Assembly (NCBI GenBank): GCA_938008005.1
Contig: CALLLZ010000164.1
Coordinates: 1-9,001, forward strand
DNA: 9,001 nt
Source of the DNA: an uncultured Marinicella sp.
GTDB lineage: Bacteria; Pseudomonadota; Gammaproteobacteria; Xanthomonadales; Marinicellaceae
Reading direction: 5' to 3'
Shown: one piece after another, positions 1 through 7,900 of the stretch
How the letters are laid out: each line of letters starts with the position of its first letter
Position numbering within the stretch: position 1 is the first letter of the stretch
Translations under genes and position numbers: made by a program
Notes under the pieces: generated by a model
Told to the model about the DNA's origin: nothing
The model's input: only the letters and a program-made list of their open reading frames with translations
Databases searched by the model: none

Positions 1-1
1 A

Positions 2-100
2 GTCAGCGAATTGGGTTGGTACGCAGTTTACAACGTTGCACCCACACCACCGAGTGGAGATGATTCGAAAAAGGTTCTTACGCAAAAAGAGGAGGTGTAA
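2..100 (+). CDS. 3' end of an upstream gene, product unknown (partial)
   Basis: The frame is open from the window edge to a TAA at 98-100 and gives 32 C-terminal residues that start VSELGWYAVYNVAP and end QKEEV. The tail is hydrophilic, with a Pro/Gly/Asp stretch (PTPPSGDD) followed by Lys and Glu residues, as is common for a free C-terminus. The TAA shares its last base with the ATG of the next gene (TAATG), and the next gene's ribosome-binding site lies inside these last codons. That arrangement is the main reason for calling this frame coding: it is typical of translationally coupled operon neighbours. Another frame is also open over this short stretch, so the call is moderate. Too little is visible to name a family. 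Confidence 0.65.
   Translation, partial: VSELGWYAVYNVAPTPPSGDDSKKVLTQKEEV
90..96 (+). promoter_or_regulatory. Shine-Dalgarno site for the 614-residue gene
   Basis: AGGAGGT lies four bases (last G of AGGAGG to the A of ATG) upstream of the ATG at 100 and is a near-perfect match to the anti-Shine-Dalgarno sequence. It fixes the start. The only in-frame stop upstream is TGA at 61-63, and no ATG, GTG or TTG codon lies between that stop and 100. The site is embedded in the last codons of the upstream gene, so ribosomes ending there can restart on this gene. Confidence 0.85.
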
Positions 101-1944
101 TGTTTGATTTTATTGACAATATAATTCAAAGTAAACCTGAAGATTGGAACTTTCAAGTCGGTGATGGTAAAGCATTAATTATAGCCAGATTAGAGGCGGA
201 AACTACAATTCGTATCTATGTTGATAACTCCGACAATTTTGGCAATCAGGCAAGCAGTGTTTTGGTCATGCAAACATTGATTGATGATTATGGTTTTCAA
301 GGGGCCGGTAAAACTGTATGGATGGTTTACAAAACAGAAAATAGTGATAAGACTCGTGAAAAGCTGTCACTATTAATTAAAGGTTTTAATGCAGCTGATC
401 CAGCTGCAACGGCTGTCTATAATGGAACTGCTATCAACTTCACAACCATTGATAATTTAGCTGATGAACAAATTAACTATGGTTTTTCTGGGGCTGGCAA
501 TCCTGATCCTGACCACTCGGATATTTCAAACTATTTTGCTGTTCAATTAAAAACAAAGGTATTTCTTTTGCTGCAGCCCTATCTGTGGGATTTAGATGGG
601 CCAGATGAAATTGAATATGGTGCGCCTTATCAAGAAAACGCTGCTTATAAATTGGCATCAGCCGATGGAGCAGGGGAAGATTTTTCCAGTCGAGGTTGGT
701 ACATAAAAGAGGAATATTGGACCCCTACTGCTGATGATTGGGCCTACTATTCCAACCCAGATTCTCCAGGAGTTGACCAAGGGTTAGCTGCTCGGGTTAC
801 TTTAGCCCAAGTATTGACGCAGTTTGTTAAAGATCCAACAAAAAACGTAAAATTTCTACCAGCTTACGGTATAAAAGGCGTTTCCGAACCAGTTGATGGC
901 ACTGATCCTCCTTACTATCAGAATCAAATGTTATTGCCGCCCGATCAGGTTTTACCAACGGTGGTTTCTACGGCGCTGGGTGGTAGCGCCTTAGATAACA
1001 AGACCCCGGCGATTGTTGTCAGCATGAATACCAATATGGATGATATCAGTTATGTGAGTTCGTATCAGGTAAGTACAGGTGGAGCAACCAGGTCAGAAGA
1101 ATCAGCTCAGCAAAGTTTTGACACTGCTACCGCCAATAAAGAACAAGCAGAAACTGCACTTCTTGAGGCACAACAAGCCAGTAAGGATACTGGACTATTA
1201 CAAGAGACATTGGATGAAGCGACATCAGCATTGGCAACTCAGAGTATAAACAACAATGATCAGAAACAAGCTAAAACGACACGGGTGGATTGGCTTACTG
1301 AGCGCAATGCTGTCGAAGGAGTCACTTTTCTTTCCAGTATAGTCCGTCCATCACCAGGAGGTGGAATGACGCCTGCTGTAACTCCTGGTACTTTGTCCGC
1401 AGCACTGACACACCTTGTTTCTCCTGGGGCTTCTACTCCAGCAGTGCTGTATTTAGAACTGGGTTCTTTGCCAAAGGTGATTTTTAGTTACGTCATGTGG
1501 TTGGCAACACTACCCAATGTATTCGAGGGAGCAAATTCTGCCATTCTTGCCTTGAATCAAGGAAAAAGTTACCTTCGAATGAAGGATGTGACTTGGGATC
1601 AACCAGGAAATGAAGACCCTAAAGATTTAGGGCGATACCCTTCTGCTTGGGCACCAGGTGCTGATGCTTATGACCCGGTTCACATGCAGAGTATTGCAGC
1701 AGCAGATGGTGTGACTGATGCACTCTTGTCAAGCCCAACTGAACCCGCTGCAAATTTTCTCCCAAACGTTACTGCAACAACTAAATACTTAAGAGATTCT
1801 TGTATTACCCCAGAAGAATCCTTGACTGCTTATTATGCAGCCATCAAAGGGTATTATCACAATTCGGTTAATGGCAAGTTGGAAATTGGGCTTTCGTACC
1901 TGAATCAAGCTGCTATCAATATTGGAATACCTCCTCCGGAGTAA
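100..1944 (+). CDS. Hypothetical 614-residue protein with a duplicated YGFxGAG motif and central coiled coil
   Basis: I do not recognise this family. The protein is complete: ATG at 100 with a strong ribosome-binding site, TAA at 1942-1944. The N-terminus (MFDFIDNIIQSKPEDW) is acidic and lacks the basic-plus-hydrophobic pattern of a signal peptide. Residues 1-300 look like mixed alpha/beta sequence rich in Asp, Tyr and Trp, and contain YGFxGAG twice, at 64-70 and 127-133. Residues about 333-382 are rich in Ala, Gln and Glu with few prolines or glycines, and probably form a helical coiled coil. A hydrophobic but interrupted stretch at 447-472 contains Glu, Lys and two prolines, so it is unlikely to cross a membrane. 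The tail (about 575-614) is Tyr/Ala-rich and ends IPPPE. The gene overlaps the previous stop codon by one base and lies 53 nt before the giant gene, so I infer a partner, chaperone or structural subunit for that protein. The existence of the gene is near certain; its function is unknown. Confidence 0.93.
   Translation: MFDFIDNIIQSKPEDWNFQVGDGKALIIARLEAETTIRIYVDNSDNFGNQASSVLVMQTLIDDYGFQGAGKTVWMVYKTENSDKTREKLSLLIKGFNAADPAATAVYNGTAINFTTIDNLADEQINYGFSGAGNPDPDHSDISNYFAVQLKTKVFLLLQPYLWDLDGPDEIEYGAPYQENAAYKLASADGAGEDFSSRGWYIKEEYWTPTADDWAYYSNPDSPGVDQGLAARVTLAQVLTQFVKDPTKNVKFLPAYGIKGVSEPVDGTDPPYYQNQMLLPPDQVLPTVVSTALGGSALDNKTPAIVVSMNTNMDDISYVSSYQVSTGGATRSEESAQQSFDTATANKEQAETALLEAQQASKDTGLLQETLDEATSALATQSINNNDQKQAKTTRVDWLTERNAVEGVTFLSSIVRPSPGGGMTPAVTPGTLSAALTHLVSPGASTPAVLYLELGSLPKVIFSYVMWLATLPNVFEGANSAILALNQGKSYLRMKDVTWDQPGNEDPKDLGRYPSAWAPGADAYDPVHMQSIAAADGVTDALLSSPTEPAANFLPNVTATTKYLRDSCITPEESLTAYYAAIKGYYHNSVNGKLEIGLSYLNQAAINIGIPPPE
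292..498 (+). repeat. Duplicated YGFxGAG motif in the 614-residue protein
   Basis: Residues 64-70 read YGFQGAG and residues 127-133 read YGFSGAG, 63 residues apart. Each follows an acidic or polar segment (LIDD, ADEQIN) and precedes a polar one. The match suggests either an internal duplication of a roughly 63-residue unit or two equivalent loops in one fold. The sequence between and around the motifs is too diverged to prove duplication by eye. Confidence 0.5.
1096..1245 (+). other. Predicted coiled-coil segment within the 614-residue protein
   Basis: These codons give residues 333-382. The segment is dominated by Ala, Gln, Glu, Lys, Thr and Leu, with no proline and a single glycine near the middle, so two helices with a short break are likely. 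It separates an Asp/Trp-rich N-terminal half from a C-terminal half, and may mediate oligomer formation or docking. This is judged from composition only. Confidence 0.6.
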
Positions 1945-1997
1945 ATAGCACCAGAGCCTATATACACAATGATATTCGAGAACCCTAAGGAGGAATT
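1945..1997 (+). other. 53-nt spacer between the 614-residue gene and the giant gene
   Basis: I see no inverted repeat followed by a T-run, so no intrinsic terminator, and no convincing -35/-10 pair. The spacer ends in the ribosome-binding site of the next gene. The two genes are therefore probably co-transcribed. Confidence 0.6.
1986..1993 (+). promoter_or_regulatory. Shine-Dalgarno site for the giant gene
   Basis: TAAGGAGG lies four bases before the ATG at 1998. The TAA at 1986-1988, inside this element, is in frame with the giant gene, so translation cannot begin further upstream and the ATG at 1998 is the first possible start. The strength of the site implies efficient independent initiation, which suits a gap of 53 nt rather than tight overlap. 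Confidence 0.88.
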
Positions 1998-4900
1998 ATG
2001 ACACTTTACGAGCTATACCAGGAAATCAGTAATAAACTTGCATCAGGTCATGTTGATTTGGTCCCTGGTATTCTTTCGGATGGAAGTATCTCGAAATTTT
2101 ATCAATCGATTTCTATAACAAACGCCTTGGTTATCGATCATCCATCCTTAGAGCCACCAACAGCTGACCCGTCACTTAAAGAATTTGTTTTGCTAGGAAA
2201 AACGGCTTCTTTAGGAACTGCAGATGGCGTTGAATTAGACGCTAAAATAACCTTCACGGAACAGCTTGGAGCAATTCATTCAGTGGGTGACTATCGCACC
2301 GAACTGCAATGGAATCTTGCAGGTGTAGAGTGGTTCGGGCTCACTAAACCTGGGTTCATAGTTAATGCGGGTGATGGATCTACACCAGCCTATGGCGTTT
2401 TGGGCGGCTCACCCTCATGTTTGCAAAGCCTTTTTCTTGGGATTCAGCTTCCATTACAGGGAAACACCTGGATATTTGATGGTGTATTTGACCAACCAGT
2501 TGGAATTTCAGACGTGATTCAATTGGCTGGGGGTATCAACCTCGCTAACAGTGTGCCACCGCCATTAAATACGATTACATCAATCGGCGTTTCGTCAGCC
2601 AATTTAACCTATAACGTAGCTGATACCACTTTGGAGAGTTTTTCATTCATTGTGAGCCAAAATGATCCCAATGAGTTGTTTACACTTTTTCCATTTCTTC
2701 CTGGGTTTCCGCAAGTAGGTGGACTTAATTTCAATTTTGTTGTTATTGATCCAGTGCACACACGTCAAACCCAATTTAGTTTTTCTGGTCAAGTTGTTTT
2801 TCCAACCAATGATACGGTTTCGGATGGGGTTTCGCCAACGATGACAATCAGTGGTTCTTTACCCAACTTCACCATTCAAGGTTCTCTTGATGATAATGGC
2901 GCATTGCTCTCTGTTGATGATATTTTGCATATTATCTTACCACCAGAAATAAATACTGGTATACCCGGTGGTTTTAAAACGCTGACCTTTTCGGCAGATA
3001 CACCAAACGATAAATACAGTTTTGCTGGAACCTTTAATGCTGATTGGGACATCACAGTTGAAACCTCACTTTTTACTGTTCCATTGGTCATTAAAGAGCT
3101 GTCCATGTCGTTACAACGAGCAGGTAAGAACAATGGTGGCTCATTTGGTGGCATGATTCAGATTGGTGAAGACGATGTTGAGGGTACTTTTCAGCTTTCA
3201 ATGATGGCCAGTACACCCATAGGCAGCACCGACTGGACTTATCGAGGGTGGTTATCAGAAGGCACAATAGATTTGGCTGCACTGTTATACACTTTCAGCA
3301 AAGGGGTGTTTAAAGTTCCTGCGTCGGAATTTAATCTGGTCATTGATCAATTGAACGTCGAGATTTCAAGTGGTGGCACTTATAATTTCGAAGTCGGCGC
3401 TGTGATGACATTACCGTTTGGCATTGGCGATGTTAAAGGTTTTCTTGGGGTCTATTCTGATGGCGTGATTCCTGCTGGTTCGGGGATTAAAGCGTCAAAT
3501 GCTGCACTGGATAGAAGTCAATTTTTAGCACTTCCTCCGGTGCTATTTTCTGATTCTGAATCATCTTGTTCGGTACTCACCGCCGACTCTGAGCAGAAAC
3601 CGGCGTATCGAATGATGGCCGCTTATCATTTTATGAATATTGACTGGACTTTGACGGTTGATATGAAAAATGACAATGAATATCGCTATTTTCTCTCTCT
3701 CTCTCAATACCTGACTGGAGAATACATTCGAGAAGAAGCCAAAAAACAAAGTGTCATTACCATCAAGTTTGGTGATGTTTCTGTGGGCGATATAGTGGCC
3801 TTGTTACTTTCATGGGCAACACCTGGGGGGCCTCGGTCGTTATCGGCACCTTGGGATCTATTAAACAGTATTCCATTGAACAATCTTGAGATTGTCATCA
3901 CCATGCCTGATGACAAGGCCAAGCGAAACACCATTGCAGTTAAATATCCGGTTAACCTCAATTTAGGTCTTTTCACCTTAAATTACATTAATTTCACCTA
4001 TCAACCCAAAGAAACCGACCCGAGTAAATATGAAGTGATGGTGGAATTGGATGGTCAATTTATCAGTGGTGAACCTATTCCTAGTTGGGATGCCACAGAT
4101 CCAAACAGTGCACCAACGCCACCTGGAACGGGTAATAAATATCTGGATATTCGACTCTTGGCGTTGGGGCAGCACGTCACAGTGGAAGGCTATCAAGATT
4201 TTACTTCAGTGGAAGATGCGATCAATGCCATGCGTTCTTTGGAGCCACCGAAGAATGACACCTCGCTACCGGTTTCGGCTAACCCCAGCAAAGGTCAGCC
4301 GAAATTTGATCCGAACAGCAATTGGTTGGTGGGGATGAATTTTGGTGTGCTTAGGTTTGGTGGTGACGGTGATGAAAGCCAGGTTTCAAGCAATGAGTTA
4401 GCGGTTGTTGAGCCCAGCAAAGCGGGCTATTTGTTAGATCTCTCTATTATATTTAACGACCCGAATCTGTATGCGCTTCGATTTGCCCTGGATGGGCCAG
4501 CAGCCAAAGTCTTAGCTGGTCTTTCGTTTGAGATCATGTATAAAAAAGTGTCCGATTCGATCGGTATGTATCAGGCGAAACTTTCGCTACCAAACTCAAT
4601 CAGGCAGCTTCAGTTTGGTGCCTGTGGTGTGACCATTCCTAATTTCGGAGTGCAGGTTTTCACCAATGGGGATTTCCTGGTTGATATTGGGTTTCCGTAT
4701 AACAATGATTTCAGTGTATCATTTTCGGTCCAAGTTCAGGCTGGACCACTGCCACTGATTGGATCAGGTGGTATCTATTTTGGTAAACTCAGTTCAGCGA
4801 CCACTTCTTTGGTTCCCACAACCACATGTGGGTCTTTTAATCCCGTCATTGTGTTGGGTGTTGGGCTTCAAGTTGGTCTCGGAAAAGACATCAATATCGG

Positions 4901-7900
4901 GATCATGCAGGCCGGATTTTCATTGACGGTTTTTGGCATCATTGAAGGGGTGTACGGTGCGTTTAATCCATTTGATACCAACCAAGAGTCATCCGATTAC
5001 TTTATGGTTAAAGGAACACTTGGAATTATTGGTCGGCTTTATGGCACGGTAAGTTTCGCCATAATCAGTGCTGATTTTGAGGTGCTGGTCAAAGTGTATG
5101 TGACGGCATCATATCAGTCGTATGGATCAATGCCGATTTCAATTGTTGCGGCCGTAGCCATCAGGCTCACCGTTAAGATAAACCTGGGGTTTTTCTCCAT
5201 CAAAATTCACCTGTCTTTCTCTGCCACAGTTAAGGAAACATTGGTTATTGGTACCGACAACAGTGCCAATGCGCCTTGGAATCTGTGTAGCTCTGGCAAT
5301 GTGGCGCTTATTGAAGCGCGTAAAAATCTTCATGCCCTTCGCGCCGCTTACCTTCCACAGAACCGCAAACGATTAAGAATGACAACCCTTCCTCATGATG
5401 CAGTGGAAGATAAACCTTCACTAACGATCTATTATGGTCCGGCTCAAACGGTTGCCAATAAATCCACATCAGGACCATTAATTGACCAGACCAGTAAAAT
5501 CGATAATCTGTTTTACATAGATACCGGCGATTCTTCTTTTGACAACCTTTGTTATGAGTTGTTTAACTGGCTGGTTACTTCTTATCATCCGGAAACTGTC
5601 ACACGTAACAACATATCTGACACCATTATCACTTACAACGATCTGCTCGATATATACCATGAACTTACCGATGACAATGTTTTAACGCCTTTGAGCGTTG
5701 CCCAAATTGATGCGTTTTTAAATGACCATGTGGCAGTAACTGTAACAGCGGCAGATCCAACCAGTTCGTCGGATATCACCGCAGCAGTCTTCCCAGTTCC
5801 ACCAGAAGTGACGATTACAGTGCCTGGTGGTAAAACCCGAACGTTATCAACCTTCACTACATGTGATGATAAATACATTGCGACCATGAAGGCATACTTT
5901 AAAGACCTTCAAATGCAGGTGGAAAACGACTTGGTTGGCGACATAAGTGCCGCCAGAAAGATGCGCATCATTGAAGATCAAACATTCACACTTTCGGCTG
6001 CCGGCCTGGTATTCCAAGATTTCTTTGTGATGATGAGTAGTCAGCTGATTGAGTACGGTCTAGATGCCATGAGCCAATATAAATATCAACTGAATGAGGC
6101 TGCTGCCAATTCGTTGACTGGGATTGTTGCTTGGTCTGAAGGAATGGTTGATCCTACTGGCGGCAATAAGAATGACCTTACAGTTGATGTGATAGCGGAG
6201 GCAAATAAAGATGCACCACTAACAGGCGGGCTAGGTATAGCTGTTACTGGATTGACATATCAGGTAAATAGTTCAACCTTGTTACAAACTGTGGTGGATT
6301 TATATGCTGATGCATTTACAGTAGAGGCTTTGATTGAAGAGAACGACACCACACAGTATTTAATTAACGGTGGAGTAACCATTACCAATGCAACCACTGG
6401 AGCAACGCTGGTTACAGAGAGCAATTCAACATTCCAATCACTCAAGAGCACAAGTGGTTGGTCAGATGCTGAGTTGGCAGCCGCCACAGCGAGTTTGGCA
6501 GGCCTTCTTACCCAGATGACGCTGATGTATTTACCTGTGGTAACCCACACAACAGCTACAGGCAACACCGATACCTTTGCTGTCATTGCCAGTCAGTATG
6601 GAACAACACCTTCGGATATGGCCAGTACAGCTTCGAATCAAGCATTATCACCTTTGTTTTATACCACCACAGATGAGCCAAAATACATTGATCTGCCACA
6701 TATGATTTGTCTGGATGTTTCTGCCATCACCACCGAAATTAAGAATTGCAACAGTCTTGATCAGCTTTCGGGTATGGTGAGCCGTTTCTTGGTATATGGA
6801 ATGAGACTTCCCGTCGGTAGTGACACAGGTCTTACATTTAACGATCCTGATGATATGCCATGTGCTCACAGTGTTGATTGTTCCATGTATTCAGTCACCG
6901 GACAGCAATTTGACCTACCCACTACTTTAGCTGATGGAGATGGCGTTTCCATGGTTGCGACAGACAATGCGCCTGCTTGGCTAAAAAGTGGTATCGGAGA
7001 AGGGGCGACAGTTACATTCTCTGCTGACATGATCGAAATAATGAATGCCGTTTTGACAGAAGCCCAGACCAAAGGCGTGCAACCTGAAGTTGATCATCTT
7101 GGGATTGCTCCCATGCGCAATGAGCAGCCAGTGCAATATGATTTTTCTCAGGCAATTCTGTGGCAAGCAGATGGTTCTGTGTTGTTACCATATGGCTCTG
7201 TTCCACTTGACGAAAAAGCGCCAGCGACACATATTTGGCCATTTTCTACTGGTCTTTTGGATTATTTACCGAAGACGGGTGTCGGCTTACCCAATCCTAA
7301 GCTTGCATTAAAAACAGGCAGTGTCGATCTATCTACAGGTCAACGAATCATATCAGACGCCAGTTATTATGGTTTTGGTTCTTTGGTTAATGTGACAATC
7401 AAGTTGATTCCGAATGGCAGTAACGCGTACACCTATGAACTAGAAGGTGCTGATGAATCAGGCGTCATGATCTTAGAACGGTTGCTGGCGGTGAGTAGCA
7501 GCACAGACATGCCAGTGCAAAACATGACCCTGCTTTATCCACCTAATGCTTCTTCTGGAGCTGATTCGGGATTGGTATCTGATTCCCAAGCTGCCATCGC
7601 CACATTCATCACTCAGGGGAACCTCTCAACTTATACTAACCCGGCTGGATTTGCGGCTGCTTTTAAAACCGAGGGGTCTTCTCAACCACAAGGGCTACTC
7701 AATACCACATATGATTTTATTAAAATGTTGTGGGAATGCAGCATTACTCGATCTGGCGGTTTTTATCTTTATTATGAAAATAAGGAGAAACAAACAGGGT
7801 TTCCAGATCTTATTTTCAATGAAAATGGGGAGGCAACTTTAGATTTATTAATTACTTATGCTGATACAGGAGAATTGATCAAGCCAAATCTTTTGTACGA

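Noticed and set aside
292..315. Walker A-like GFQGAGKT at residues 65-72 of the 614-residue protein
   Set aside because: It fits GxxxxGK[ST] exactly, but a beta strand (VWMVYK) rather than a helix follows, no hydrophobic strand directly precedes it, and the twin motif at 127-133 (YGFSGAGN) lacks the GK[ST]. No Walker B is evident.
473..658. Minus-strand frame of 61 codons inside the 614-residue gene
   Set aside because: It is fully contained in a convincing coding frame on the other strand and shows no independent support.
1438..1515. Transmembrane helix in the 614-residue protein
   Set aside because: The hydrophobic stretch (residues 447-472) is broken by Glu, Lys and two prolines, so a buried globular segment is more likely.
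1945..1985. Possible promoter (TATATACACAATGAT) before the giant gene
   Set aside because: There is no matching -35 element at proper spacing and the AT-rich run is short. Co-transcription from upstream explains the layout.
4356..4379. RTX-like FGGDGDES string in the giant protein
   Set aside because: It is a single occurrence, lacks the Asp at the required sixth position of GGxGxD, and has no tandem nonapeptides around it.
6861..6881. Cys-x-His-x3-Cys cluster (residues 1622-1628) as a metal site
   Set aside because: It is isolated, with no second ligand pair at suitable spacing. A disulfide or chance occurrence is equally likely among 13 scattered cysteines.
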